Shown: in pieces, positions 41,540-52,892 of the stretch | Layout: every line of letters starts with the position of its first letter | Numbering within the stretch: position 1 is the first letter of the stretch | DNA from: Timema cristinae | Taxonomy: Eukaryota; Arthropoda; Insecta; Phasmatodea; Timematidae | Direction of reading: 5' to 3' | Assembly (NCBI GenBank): GCA_039000515.1 | Contig: JBCFYV010000100.1 | Span: 55,985,433 to 56,049,432, forward strand | DNA length: 64,000 nt | Notes under the pieces: model-generated | Told to the model about the DNA's origin: nothing | Database searches by the model: none | Seen by the model: only the letters and a program-made list of their open reading frames with translations | Program-made: the position numbers and the translations under genes

Positions 41540-41760
41540 CAATCTTACCCGTTGGGTTGTACGCTATTATACGAAATAACCCAAAGTGGTTAGGGATGAG
41601 AAAAACGACTTTATATGAAGGTATCAGATTGGTGGGAGGGGTGGAAACCAAATTAATGTAAAAAATCTCTTCGTAAATTATCGGATTCGATCTCCCCAAT
41701 CAGTAGCCCATCTAACAAAAACGACCCCTTATCCCATTCGCCCCACCGTAGTAAGTTTTA
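41540..41760 (-). mobile_element. Degraded SINE-B, minus strand
   Basis: ATCTTACCCGTTGGGTTGTA (tail), GTGGTTAGGGATGAGAAAAA (body), GATTCGATCTCCCC (reverse B box) and CATTCGCCCCACCG (head). Confidence 0.55.
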
Positions 41761-42284
41761 GCTTTTTTCCCAGTAGGTGATGAGAATTTTAACCAAAGGG
41801 TACAAAGATATGGGGGGGGGAAGGATGGGTTGGTGAAAAAAACAATAGACATTCCGGTCAAAAAAAACTTGTTTTTTTAAGAAGGTATAAAAAAAATCGT
41901 TCGGCAATAAATAAATTGTCCGCTTCAAAAATTCCTTTCCTGTTTTATTTTATTTTTTGGGTTTTATTGCTGAGCAGGGCTTTCCCGTTAGTCAAATTGT
42001 CGTTGAGGGTATTACACAAAAAACGTAGCACGTGCGGGGCCCGGAAAATAGTTAAACAAACACGTATGATTATACGAGCCATTTTATAGGCCTATTCATT
42101 TTTTCTAATTCCCGCGAGAATTAAATCACAGGAAAAATGTTTAGACTTTTTGCATTTTCCCATGTTTTATTTTAAATAAAAAATTATTATGGGACGGGAA
42201 TAAACCGAACCTTTGACAGTACAAATTAGTATCAGGCGTGCCCCCTCCCCGGGTCATTCTTCACTCATTTTTTAAAAGCGAGTT
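41761..42284. other. No recognised feature; low-quality-looking sequence
   Basis: Repeated stretched homopolymers (GGGGGGGGG, AAAAAAA, TTTTTTT). Confidence 0.4.
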
Positions 42285-42352
42285 GTGATAGCTCATTTGG
42301 TTATATAATTGATGTTTTAAAGGGAAAGGTCCGGGTTCGTTTCCCCGTGTTG
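42285..42352 (+). mobile_element. tRNA-like head
   Basis: GATAGCTCATTTGGTTATAT (A box) and GGTCCGGGTTCGTTTCCCCG (B-box arm). No tail recognised. Confidence 0.4.
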
Positions 42353-42384
42353 GGTGTCTTTTTCAATTTAAAGAATATGCTATG

Positions 42385-42645
42385 ATAATAATAATAATAA
42401 TAATATTTAGACCGGTCTTATACCCCTTCGGGTTTACCCCTTTAAGTAATAATTACGCTTAAATTTATTAGGAATTTAAAGGGTTTAATTGAATTTTGAG
42501 GAAGTGAAAAACCCCCATTTTCGTGGAGGAGGTGGAAAAAAATTTAGAAAACACCCCAGTACCCCACGGGATTCGAACCCCGATTTTCCCCCTTTTCAGC
42601 AGTTGGTAAAACGTCTAGGCGTTAGCCAACCCACCGGGGGGTAAT
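42385..42645 (-). mobile_element. SINE-B, minus strand, with (TAA)n
   Basis: Preceded by (ATA)n; TAGACCGGTCTTATACCCCT tail, CCCCCATTTTCGTGGAGGAG body, GGATTCGAACCCCGATT (reverse B box, 42560), head CCAACCCACCGGGGGG. Confidence 0.8.
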
Positions 42646-43376
42646 TGCAACCCAAAGGGTACGATTAAACCCTAAGTTCATTATTAAAAAAGCTTTCTAT
42701 TTAATACATTATTCCCTGTTTTTTTCTTTTTAAAGCTGGTAATAAGGTTTTTGAGAAATGTTTTATTTTTCACCCCCCCCCTTTTTTTTTTTTTTGTTCA
42801 ACTTGTCCTTTTTTCGGTGTGTTTTTTGGTCGGGGGTTTTTTTTTTTGTATTTTTTATAATTACGCCCTGCCCCCGGGGTACTCGAAAATGCCGTCGAAT
42901 TCCCAGATGGTATATTTAAAGGCTTAGTACAAATTTTTTCTTGAAAAACTTTTTTTAGAAAGGGTTTTTTCTATTCGACCCCGAAAATTTTTTCCCCTTT
43001 GTTTTTTCATTTGTGTTTTTTTATTGCCCCATTTTTAAAATTCGATTTCTCTAAGCGGGTGTAGTGCGAGAAAAGTGAAATTTTTTGAAAAGAAAACAAA
43101 AATTGGGCCCGCCAATTTTAAAAAGTTGTTCCAAAAAAAGTTTGTTGGCGTAGGAATTGTTTTCTGAAAAGGTTTTTCCCACTAGAAATTTTTTATTATT
43201 GTAGAATGTTGGTAGGAAAAAGACCTTCCAAAGAAACAATTCCTACGTGAATGGTAATAGATACAAAAATAAAACATTGTTTAATTCTAAAAAAATATAT
43301 ATGTATATATCATTGTTTTGAAATAAAAACACTTATAAAATTGCACCAATAATATAATTAAATGATATTAATAATT
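42646..43376. other. No recognised feature; homopolymer-rich
   Basis: Runs such as CCCCCCCCTTTTTTTTTTTTTTT near 42775. A 62-codon minus frame at 43051-43239 is not credible. Confidence 0.4.
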
Positions 43377-43660
43377 TGTGACCTGGTGGTCTAGGGGTAA
43401 GGTGTCGACTTCTGTGCTGGCTAGCCGGGTTCAAGCCTCGGTCATGCAAGATCTATCTGATTACCAAACCCTTCCTTCTCCTTTGACAAGGCATCATTGT
43501 GAAATATGTGGGGCAAATGCAGGCCTCCACCGGGTTCGGATCCCACGTTAACCTGTAGGTCCTCCACTTTCATCTCACATCACCATATCATTACATATTA
43601 GCGTAAGTGGTTAAACTCGAACGGGTTAGTAAGACGCGGTGCTAATAATATTAAATATTA
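43377..43660 (+). mobile_element. SINE-A, full length
   Basis: GTGACCTGGTGGTCTAGGGG (A box), CCGGGTTCAAGCCTCGG (B box, 43424-43440), body CCTCCACCGGGTTCGGATCC, tail TCGAACGGGTTAGTAAGACG, CGGTGCTAATAATA. Confidence 0.93.
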
Positions 43661-43869
43661 TTATTTCCAACAGCAAATATGTTTATATAATTTGCTTTCC
43701 TGTTCAAAATTGGGTCTAGTGTTGGATTTGTTGTATTAGTAAATTTGAGAAAATTCAAACATGAGAAAATGAAACATAGGCTTTGACTTGTCGTTACGTC
43801 ACCGTAGGGCAACGCCGTTAAGGTGAGGGGATGGCACGAGGGGAAAAGGGGCAGATTTGTTTACAGTTT
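43661..43869. other. No recognised feature
   Basis: Spacer, AT-rich. Confidence 0.4.
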
Positions 43870-44125
43870 TTTTTATCAAAATATTAGTTTTGTCCAAAAT
43901 AAATGAAATATTACTCAAGTAGAATCATGAAAAAATAAAAATAAATTGTTTAATCTTTCTTATGGAACTTTTTTAAATGGTAGAGATATTTGTATTAAAT
44001 TCCAAGATCAACTTCGACAAATATTCAACGATTAGTTGGTATCACATCGTAAGAATTAAACCTTTGTTTTAGTGGAGTGGAAATATTTAATTTATTTTGG
44101 ACCAGAGGAATGTTTTTTATATTTT
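43870..44125. mobile_element. Palindromic MITE, same family as 2389
   Basis: GTCCAAAATAAATGAAATAT at the left; CGACAAATATTCAACGATTA, TTTAGTGGAGTGGAAATATT and TAATTTATTTTGGACC at the right. The left internal arm is deleted. Confidence 0.7.
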
Positions 44126-44416
44126 AAAAATAATTGTACAAATATTGCCTTGACTTGTTCCTCTTACATGTCCATGCGTCTCTTCGAGTATTAGATTTAT
44201 CAATTAATACAACGCCGGGTATTAAGCAAGATCCCTTATTAGGAGAGCATAGTGGGCGGAGTGAAAGTAATACAAGTCTAGATCAGGACAGGTAGAAAAT
44301 ACCTGAGACCTTGTTATAATATTTGTAATACCTTCTGATATTAAACATTTTTAGGTTAGACGTAGTTTGTAATCATTGGAGGAAATTTATTCACAGAACC
44401 AAAATTATTTATATTT
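44126..44416. other. No recognised feature
   Basis: No frames or repeats recognised. Confidence 0.4.
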
Positions 44417-44675
44417 TTGCACCACGTCTTCCTTACTACCGTTCGGTGTAATTTGTTTATGATAAATATCGGTCGGGCTGATCGTTATTTATGAGGAGTA
44501 AGTAATGGATTTACGGCAGTGTATCGCGTTTGCGCGTTGATGGAGGAAAAGAGAGCAAAATAACAATAATTATGTGAATAACTTAGTTCAGTACACGCGG
44601 CCGGGGTTCGAAATTCTCGGTCTTCTTGTCGTCGGCAGCCTAGTCTACAGATTGGAGTGACGCCTTAGACCAGTG
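44417..44675 (-). mobile_element. SINE-B, minus strand
   Basis: TTGCACCACGTCTTCCTTAC tail, CGCGTTTGCGCGTTGATGGA body, GGCCGGGGTTCGAAATTCTC reverse B box region, CAGCCTAGTCTACAGATTGG and GACGCCTTAGACCAGTGG head. Confidence 0.8.
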
Positions 44676-44929
44676 GTATTCAACATGGGGGCACGCGAAT
44701 ACTTGTTTTTTTAACGGAGTAAGTAAAATGTAATATTTATATTTAATATATTTATATAAACATAAAATACATTTTCTTAATTATTTTTTAATGTAAATAA
44801 TTTTTAGATTTATATTATAGAATGTAGTGAAAACCCTAACTCCAATCACCACAATGTGGCGAATTGGCCATTGAAATATGACAAAATTATTTTTCCAAGC
44901 TCTACAGTTAAATAAACTTTTTCCGGACG
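44676..44929. other. No recognised feature
   Basis: AT-rich. Confidence 0.4.
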
Positions 44930-45995
44930 GTTGTGCTTGTTGTACTTGATATTTCTTAACGGTGTGCTTGTTGTAACCTTGATATTTCCTGACGGCTTGT
45001 GATTGTTGTAACTAGATATTTCCTGGCGCGTGTGTTGTTGTAACTTGATATTTCTGATGGTTGTGTTTTTGTTTGTAACTTGATATTTCCTGAGGTGTGT
45101 GCTTGTTACTTGATATTTCCGGCGGTTTGTGTTGCTTGTTGTAACTTGATATTTCCTTTTGGTGTGTGATGCTTGGGTGTACTTGATCTTTCCTTATGGT
45201 TGTGGACTTGTTGTAACTTGACTATTTCTTATGGTGTGTGCTTGTTGTAACTTTATTTCCTTATGTGTGTTCTTGTTGATAACTGATATTTCATGGACGG
45301 TGTGTGGCTTAGTTACTTGATATTTCCTGGCGGGTTTTGCTGTGCTTTGTTGATAACTGATATTTCTTGACGCTGTGTTGTGCTTGTTGTAATTTGATAT
45401 TTCCTTATGGTTGTGTGCTTGTTGTAACTTGATATTTCCTGTCGGTTTGTGTGCTTGGTGTAACTTGATATTTCCTTTTGGTGTGGTGCTGGTGTAACTT
45501 GATATTTCCTTTTGGTGTGTGCTTGTTGTTAACTTGATATTTCCTTATGGTGTGTGCTTGTTGTACTTGAATTATTTCCTTATGTGTTGTGTTGTTGTAA
45601 CTTGATATTTCCTGATGGTGTGTGCTTGTTGTAACTTGTATTTCCTGACGTGTTTGCTTGTTGTAAACTTGGATATTTCTTGGACGGTGTCGTGTGCTTG
45701 TTGTAATTTGATATTTCTTATGTGTGTGCTTTTTGTAATTGATATAACCTGACGGTGTGTAGCTTGTTGTAGCTTGATATTTCCGATTGTGTGTGTTGTT
45801 GTAATTGATATTTCCTGCATGGTTGTTTGTGCTTGTTGTAACTTGATATTTCCTGATGGTGTGTGCTTGTTGTAATTGATATTTCCTGGACGGTGAGTGT
45901 CTTGTTACTTGGTATTTCCTGGCAGGTGTGTGCTTGTGTAAACTTGATATTTCCTGACGGTTGTGTGCTTGTTGTAACTTGATTATTTTCCTTGC
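44930..45995. repeat. ~35-bp array 'CTTGTTGTAACTTGATATTT', about 30 units, noisy
   Basis: Units read TTGTGTGCTTGTTGTAACTT then GATATTTCCTGACGG or ...TTATGG, with lengths of about 31-39 bp because nearly every unit has a one-base gain or loss. This pattern fits sequencing error as well as decay. The 229-codon minus frame (45405-46094) is a repeat artefact. Confidence 0.9.
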
Positions 45996-47299
45996 TTGAA
46001 GTTGGAAACATTCCGCGGTTTTTGATGAGTCAGTGACGCAACACTGCATCCAAGGCTGTAACCAAGTAATAACTTCAGGGGGTTTGTTGGACACATCCCC
46101 TATTGCCGGAGGCTAGAAAAAATTCAAAATATTTTAAAACACTTCTAGAAGTTATCTGAAAGAATTTTTTTTTACTGAACTAAATCGGCCCTAATTTGTA
46201 CTTGTACCTTATTTTTGATAGGTTTTGAACATAAAATAAAGCCATACATATTTGGTTCATTAAAAATTTTCGGGGGGGGGGAGGAGTATGTGAGGAACCG
46301 CGCGTTGGATCGGTGTCATAGGCGGTTGGTAGGTGGATCCCCCAAACTTACCCCCCCCCCCCCTCCCATCCCCAGAATTCGGCCTTGTTAAATCCCATAC
46401 TTTACGATCTTTTTTTCAAAACACTTCGTTTTTATCTCTGTCTTCAAACCAAAGGACTGTCAAATTTTGCACTAAATGTCTTAAATTTTCAACTTGAACA
46501 GTTTTCAACATTTTCGCCGAGGCAGTTGTACTTGTCAAAGATGTACTGTACCGTACATGTTTTGAAATAAACCTGTTCAAACAGTATTGGTCGTTTTTAT
46601 ATGTTCTATTGAACAACCTAAATTTTCTCACTTCAACCATTGTGGCGATTTAAATCCTTCATTCGCCACAACCTGTGGCTAATTTAAAAATAAAGTTATC
46701 CACCTTGGTATAAAATATGTAAAACTCACATTATGCAGACAACAGCTTTTGGGGGTTACAAGGTTTGAAAATAAATTGTATTTGAGGGTAACGAGTACAA
46801 AAAAACCGTTTGCCTTAGACTATTGCGGCCACCGAAGAGGGTTTTTATATAATATATTAAATACAAAATTAATTATCAAACGTGAAAATATTGTCAAAAT
46901 TTAAGTTTGATTACTAGATAATAATTTAGTACTATAAACTTATAAATAATTTGAATGTTTAATTTTAATAAATAAACTCGTACTATAAAGATCTCTTGAA
47001 AAGAGAAAAAATTACAAATTTAAACTGAGAGTGGTAATAGGACGCTTTTCTTTCATAATTTAATATTTATTATTTTAGGTTTTTAAACGTGCAATTTCTA
47101 AACCGGATTGATTATATAACAGACGAAAATGTCTATGAGCGAGAGCGAAAAGAGCTTACCAATTATGTAGGGAAAGGTTATTTTCGACATTCTTCCAGAG
47201 TTATTTTACACGCCACAAAACGTCATGGGACCTGGACAGGACTTTCTTCTCCTCGAAGGAAGTAGTGCTACCGTTGATTTTTTATCGCTCAAGATAAGC
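45996..47299. other. 1.3 kb without identified feature
   Basis: Poly-G at about 46272 and poly-C at 46350-46365. Two 61-74-codon frames overlap on opposite strands near 46400-46640; neither is recognisable. Confidence 0.4.
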
Positions 47300-47388
47300 C
47301 CGTTCAACCTCGGCTAGGGTTTGATCCCACGAGCATCGGGTCCGGGGCCACACTTTACCCCAAGACCACAAGGTCAACTTTCATTATA
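47300..47388 (-). mobile_element. SINE-A head, minus strand, solo
   Basis: Reverse complement: GTTGACCTTGTGGTCTTGGG (A box) ... GTGGGATCAAACCCTAGCC (B-box arm). Matches the start of SINE-A, but no body follows. Confidence 0.55.
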
Positions 47389-47600
47389 TTAAATTCTAAC
47401 AGTTTTCAAGAATGTTATTTCCAAGATGGTTGTTAAAAAAACTTCCTGTTTCGAAAGTTTCCCAATGGGGGTCTTCAGAGAATTTTAAATATTTAGAGTT
47501 CAAAACGTTTCAGGGACGTAGCGCGTGCACGTGTGGGGCGCCTGGTGGAACCGTTGATGAGGAAATAAGAACCAGGAGGTCACCAAAATCGTTTTCTGGG
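47389..47600. other. No gene recognised
   Basis: A 98-codon plus frame (47412-47708) enters the following array, so its end is repeat sequence. No domain recognised. It is somewhat GC-richer at 47520-47600. Confidence 0.35.
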
Positions 47601-48850
47601 GAAACCCGTTCTACGATCAAGGACCGTGGTCGAGGTCTAGCGTGTCACAGTTGGAACAATATCAAGGACAGTGGTCAGAGGATAGGTTGTCACAGTGACA
47701 AAATCTAAGGACAGTGGTCAGAGGTCTAGCGTAGTGGTCACTGAGTGACAATAATCAAGGACAGTGGTCAGAGGTCTAGCATGTCACTACGTGACAATAA
47801 TCAAGGACAGTGGTCAGAAGGTCTAGCGTGTCACAGTGACAAATATCAAAGGGACAGGTGGTCAGAGGTCTAGCGTGTATCAGTGAAATATCAAGGACAG
47901 TGGTCAGAGGTCTAGCATGTCACAGTGACAACTATAGGAACATGGCCGAGGTTCTAGCGTGTCTACAGTGACAACTATCAAGGACAGTGGTCAGAGGTCT
48001 AGCGATGTACAAGTGACAACATTCAAGGACAGGTGGAGTTAGAATATAGCGTGTCACAGTGACAACTATAAGGACAGTGGTCAGAGGTCTAGCGTGTCAC
48101 AGTTACAAATATAAGGGAAAACAATGGTCAGTTTGTCTAGCATGTCACAGTGACAATATCAAGAGACAGGTGGTCTGAGGTCTATTTGTGTCACAGTGAA
48201 AAATCAAGGACCGTGGTCAGAGGTCTAGCATGTCACAGTGACAATATCATAGGTCAGTGGTCAGAAGGTCTTAGCGTGTCATCAGTGGACAATATCTAAG
48301 AACAGTGTAGGTCTGTGGTTCTCTAGGTGTCACAGTGACAATAATTCAAGGACATGGTCAGAGGTTTGCATGTCAACAGTGACATTAATCAAGGGACAGT
48401 GGTCAGAGCGTCTAGTGTGTCACAGTGACAATAATCAAAGGGGGGGGACAGTGGTCAGAGAGTTCCTAGCATGTCACAGTGACATTATCAAGGACAGTGG
48501 TAGAGGTCTAGATGTCACAGTGACAATATCAAGGACAGGGTAGAGGTCTAGTGTGTCATCAGTGAAATAATCAAGGCACAGTGGTCAGGGTCTAGCATGT
48601 CACGTGACAATAATCAGGACAGTGGTTCAGAGGTCTAAGTGTGTAACAGTGACAATAATCAGAGGACGTGGTCGTGGTTCTAGACATGTCACGTGACAAT
48701 AATCAAGGACAGTGGTCAGAGGTCTAGTTGGTCAGGTGACAATAAATCATGGACACGTGGATTAGGGTCTAGCGTGTCAAGTGACATACTATCAAGGGAC
48801 AGTGGTCAGAGGGTCTAGCGTGTCACAGTGAATCTATAAGAACAGACGGT
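47600..48850. repeat. ~43-bp array 'GGACAGTGGTCAGAGGTCTA', about 28 units, noisy
   Basis: Consensus TCAAGGACAGTGGTCAGAGG, TCTAGCGTGTCACAGTGACA, ATA. GTCACAGTGAC is a perfect palindromic pair within the unit. Unit length wavers by 1-3 bp almost every time, as in the 44930 array. Confidence 0.92.
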
Positions 48851-49370
48851 CACGACTCATTACTTTGATAGTTTTTGAATGCAGAGTCAATGGGGTCATA
48901 TGGGAGAATGGGCTGAGGACCCACACAGCCCCCCCTGAGCTATAGGCAACAACACAACCGTAACTTGTTATTTTCGCTTCATGCCGCCAATCGGGGGTAG
49001 TAGATGTTTCCAAAGTCGGATTCTATTACTTATTTTGTAAACCGAATACAGTCTTCTTGCGCTTTCCGTTAGTGGTACTGAAACTCATTTGTAGCCACGG
49101 TTTCAGAGTTGGTATACATCGACAATGAATCACCGCATCGTTAACTTGTCCCATAGCTCATCCACAGAGCGAGAGTGTTTAGTATTTTGTGTTGAGGATA
49201 ATTCATCTCTTTGTTGATCTTGCCAGGTACATGACACCCACGACCAAGGGGAAGAAGGTAATACTGTGCAGTATTCTAAAGTTGTTTTCAAAATACAAAT
49301 AAAATTTTTACAACGAAAATGAACATGATTAAGAATAAAAATATTTGTAATAAAAAATTTTTTTTCATTT
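48851..49370. other. No recognised feature
   Basis: Mixed-composition then AT-rich DNA; no frames of note. Confidence 0.4.
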
Positions 49371-49745
49371 TTGATTAAAATCGAGTTTTTGTAAATTTAA
49401 TTTAATAAAACTTGATTATTTTGAAATTTAAAAATGATAAATTTTGAAAAACACATTGAGTTTTTTTGTAATTAAAAATGATTCAATTGATACACATTGA
49501 GTATTTGTATTAAATTGATTCGACTTGATAAACAAATTGAGTATTTTGTAACAAAAAAGATTCGATTTGATCACAAATTTGGTTTTTTGAATTAAAGGGA
49601 TTCAACTTGTTTAAAGCATTGGTTTTTTGTAATTAAATGTTCAACTGATTACACATGGCATTGTATTCAAAGATTGTCTGAATAAACTTTTGGTATTTTA
49701 ATTAAAAATATTCGATTGATCACAAATTTAAAGTAATTTGTTTAA
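49371..49745. repeat. Degenerate AT-rich ~45-55-bp repeat
   Basis: The series GATTCAATTGATACACATTG / GATTCGACTTGATAAACAAA / GATTCGATTTGATCACAAAT / GATTCAACTTGTTTAAAGCA, each followed by GAGTATTTTGTAA or TTTTTTGTAATTAAA. Seven or eight poor units. Confidence 0.65.
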
Positions 49746-49879
49746 ATTATTAAAATTGATTTCAAATAAATATTTTATGAGGGAAACTGTTTATATTTTA
49801 TTACAAATTATAAAAGGTTTTATGTAAAATAACTTTTTATTGTGTTATTTTATATGATTGTTAGTTTTATTTAAGTGAG

Positions 49880-49985
49880 AGCTGTGGGATCATATGACTT
49901 GGGGTATGAAAATAGGGAGTTAAAACTAGAAAACTTTTTAAGTGTAAAAAAGGAGATTTCTATTAAAATTGAGCGAGTAAAAAAA
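49880..49985 (+). mobile_element. Foldback-element arm fragment
   Basis: GAGCTGTGGGATCATATGAC, TTGGGGTATGAAAATAGG and CTAGAAAACTTTTTAAGTGT, then GATTTCTATTAAAATTGAGC follow the order of the 13838 left arm. Diverged. Confidence 0.5.
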
Positions 49986-50055
49986 AAATGTTTCTTGGTT
50001 ATTTCGTTGAAATTGTCCTCAATATTTCAGTATTTACCGAAATAGTTACGGAAAC

Positions 50056-50285
50056 TTATCCCGGGGTTTTATAACATAGTGTACGTGGTATCTCTCCTGG
50101 GACCAGCCTCATGACTGGTATGTGTGTTTTACTTTGTCTGCACCTGTCTCTCCGACTTAAAGGGGGGCCCGCACCTCGCAGATCCGGTACATCGAGGCCC
50201 ACGTGACCTCGTTTAGACCACGGGTAGCGTCGCCGCCCTTTTGAGGTTGCCATGGTAACCCTTTTTATCGGGGGTTCCGCCCCTT
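50056..50285. other. GC-rich island with a 65-codon minus frame
   Basis: About 225 bp near 55-60% GC between AT-rich flanks. The minus frame (50253-50056) begins MATSKGRRRYPWSKRG and is rich in Arg/Pro/Gly. It matches no family I know. No stop interrupts the high-GC part. It could be an exon, a transposon piece or contamination. Confidence 0.3.
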
Positions 50286-50449
50286 TGTCAGTATAACCCC
50301 CCCAACCTACTGACCATTCATAACGTATTAGATGGCAGTTTTAATTTGATATTAGCGTGGTATGTTGGATTTATCAATCAAATTTAAATCGATATATCGG
50401 TTGTATCTGATATATTTAAATTTTGTTTTGTCTGGGAGATCTATTTTTT

Positions 50450-50692
50450 TTTATTATCATCACCGCTTTCTTATACCTATTCAGATTATCGTATTTATGA
50501 TCATTACTTTATGGGGTAAAGGGAAATGTTTTTTAGAGGTAATATACCTTTCATTTGCATTGAAGGAGAGTGAGAAAATATTTAGGAAAAAACCACCCTT
50601 ATTACACCCGAGGGTATTCAAACCCTGAACCCTTAGCAATCGGCAGTCCAGTATATTGAGAGAGTTAAAAACTTAAACCCGCCTGGGCAATT
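50450..50692 (-). mobile_element. SINE-B, minus strand
   Basis: CATCACCGCTTTCTTATACC tail, CCTTTCATTTGCATTGAAGG body, GGGTATTCAAACCCTGAACC reverse B box, CTTAAACCCGCCTGGG head end. Confidence 0.7.
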
Positions 50693-51424
50693 AAAGGTCC
50701 GCGAGGGCCCCAAGCGTACATCAGTATTTTTATGCAATTCCCAAGACTATAAAACTCGGTGTACATATCTACGGAAAAAAATAGTAATTTTGAACTAATA
50801 ATTTTTTTTTAATGAGACAGGCTCACGAGAAAAAAAGTCCGGAATTTATTTAGTAAACACATTGTAACGTAAAAACAAAGGCCCATTGTATGATTCCCGG
50901 GGTCTAAAGTGTCCTTTTTTGTTTCAACCAAATTTATTTAAAAGAAATTTAAAAAAAAAATTTTTTTTGTTGGTAAAACTTTTAATTGGAGACTTTAACG
51001 GTCGATTAAGAAGAACTGACTTTTTCTTGGATTATTTTTTTAAATGTGTGATGAAATAATTAGTTGGGGTTTTGTAACGGTGCGTTTGATAACTCCCAAT
51101 TTAAAAAAATATATTTTAAAATAAATACATTTTTTTTTAGCCATTTAGTATTTGATTGACAATGTTCATGTTTTAATATTCATAATGTGGGTTAGTCAAG
51201 TATTAAATCTTTAAGCTGTCACCTTTGATAGATTTGTTTACCCATAAAAAAACAATATTATATCATTTATAATAATTTTAGTCGCAAAAAATAAAGACGC
51301 TTTCTTTTAAAATTGGAATTCAAACCCAAAATTCTTCCGCTATCGTCAATTATCATATTGGATTAAAAAAAAATTACGTTTCAATCAAATTTGTCCGCTA
51401 AGCATAAAAACAGTGTGTTTCAAA
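50693..51424. other. No recognised feature
   Basis: AT-rich with many homopolymers. Confidence 0.4.
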
Positions 51425-51522
51425 TAGTGTTGCCGGATTTTAAACAAAGCTTGTTGAACTGTTTCCTGTGGAAAATTTTTTTCCCCCACTCTGTCCCCCT
51501 TTTGGGCCAATCATACATGACT
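51425..51522 (+). mobile_element. Partial 'CCAGGGTAAGCAG' MITE arm
   Basis: AGTGTTGCCGG, AAAGCTTGTTGAACTGTTTC, CCCCCACTCTGTCCCCCTTT and GGCCAATCATACATGAC match 21990-22075 in order; the GGTAAGC core is damaged. Confidence 0.65.
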
Positions 51523-51551
51523 TGTTTTTCCACAATCACATGGGAATATAT

Positions 51552-51776
51552 CAGTGTAGTGTAGTGGATTATCCCCAGGGTAAGCAGAGTTGTTAAAAAC
51601 CTGTACTAGTAAATTTGTATCGTCACTCAGTGTCAGATGTCAACAAACATACATTACATGTGAGTATGTAGAGCACAGTATTGTATGATTGGTCAAAAGG
51701 GGAAGAGGGGGGGTGGAAATTTCACAGGTACGTTTTGACAACCCTCCTGCTTACTTGCGCACTCCACGACACTCCA
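51552..51776. mobile_element. MITE, 'CCAGGGTAAGCAG' family, complete
   Basis: CCAGGGTAAGCAGAGTTGTT at 51575 and the inverse arm GATTGGTCAAAAGGGGAAGA ... CACAGGTACG ... CTCCTGCTTACTTGCGCACT at the right. Same length class as the copy at 21531. Confidence 0.7.
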
Positions 51777-52130
51777 ATACATCAAAACGATCCATCACAC
51801 CTCCCATATGTCAAGAAAACATTTCTCTGTATTTAGATATTAAAGACGGTCATATTTTGTTTACGGGCACAAGCGCTTAGTAACACGGTTTACATATTCC
51901 CGGTAGGAGAGCGAGAGAAAGGAATTTCTCCACTGGTAATTTTTCTGTGACTCCTCGCCGTCAGATGACTACTGGTCGTTGTTGAAGAGGAGAAAAACCT
52001 GGTATCGAGCCAGGACTGGTTCCTAATAACTGACCATCAGTGTTCGACAAGATGTCGTTGTCAATACCTCGGGTATTTACTACCTCTTGAATATCTATAC
52101 TATGATTTTGGTTGGTAAGAACGGTAAAGA
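51777..52130. other. No recognised feature
   Basis: Unique-looking, no frame or repeat recognised. Confidence 0.4.
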
Positions 52131-52398
52131 AACCCGCCTCGGTGGCGTGGTTAGTTAACGCGCTGGTTTTGTCTTTAACTCGACTGACCGAGGACGGGGA
52201 GAACGAGGTTCGATCTTGATCGGGTGTATTGTGGTGTGGTTTTTTTCAAAAATGGTTTTATACTCTTCCACCATGAAAATGAGAGCACATTTCTCTACAA
52301 ATTCAACTTTCAATCATCGTTAGTCCATTAGCGTAATTAGTAAGTGTGTTTATAACCTGAACAGGTATTAAGAAGCGTTGCTAAAAAAAAAATAAAAA
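52131..52398 (+). mobile_element. SINE-B, full length
   Basis: CCCGCCTCGGTGGCGTGGTT (head and A box), GAGGTTCGATCTTGATCGGG (B box 52206), body CTCTTCCACCATGAAAATG, tail TTATAACCTGAACAGGTATT and AAGCGTTGCTAAAAAA. It shows the true 5' start of the family. Confidence 0.9.
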
Positions 52399-52599
52399 AA
52401 AACGAGTTAGAAATCAGATTATTGCATTCATAGAGAAAGCACCTGGATTCGAAGTGAGGCCATCTAGGTCTTCAACCACAAGGAGGAACAGAAATGGATT
52501 TAAGTTAGGCATTTTTTAAACCTAGTAAAGTGCCAAAAGCCGCGTGTTTATTAGGGAGTATAAGAAACTTTAGTTAAGTCCCGTGGTTTTGCAATTTTT

Positions 52600-52892
52600 A
52601 TGGTAAATATTTTTTTGGCCAAATAAATAAAATATTTCTCCAGTAGAAACATATAACTGTTTAATTTTCCTCACACGGTGATATCAACAATTGTTGAATA
52701 TCTGTCTGTGAAGGGTGTCCTGGAATTTAATGATCAACCTTTCCTTTTCATTTAAAAGTTTGAAATCTAATGCCGCTATGCTCATGACAAATATTCAACA
52801 ACTGTTGATATCAACGTGTGAAGAACATTAAACTCTTTGTTTGTACTGGAGTAAAATTTGATTTATTTTGGCCAATAAAATATTTTGCTTAT
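52600..52892. mobile_element. Palindromic MITE, best-preserved copy of the 2389 family
   Basis: Left TIR TTGGCCAAATAAATAAAATA, TTTCTCCAGTAGAAAC; right TIR inverse GTACTGGAGTAAAATTTGAT, TTATTTTGGCCAA. Internal arms GATATCAACAATTGTTGAAT and ATTCAACAACTGTTGATATC. The core AGGGTGTCCTGGAATTTAAT matches the 37232 copy. Confidence 0.88.

Noticed and set aside
45405..46094. 229-codon minus frame rich in Gln/Thr/Lys
   Set aside because: Lies over the noisy ~35-bp array and frames shift from unit to unit; a repeat artefact.
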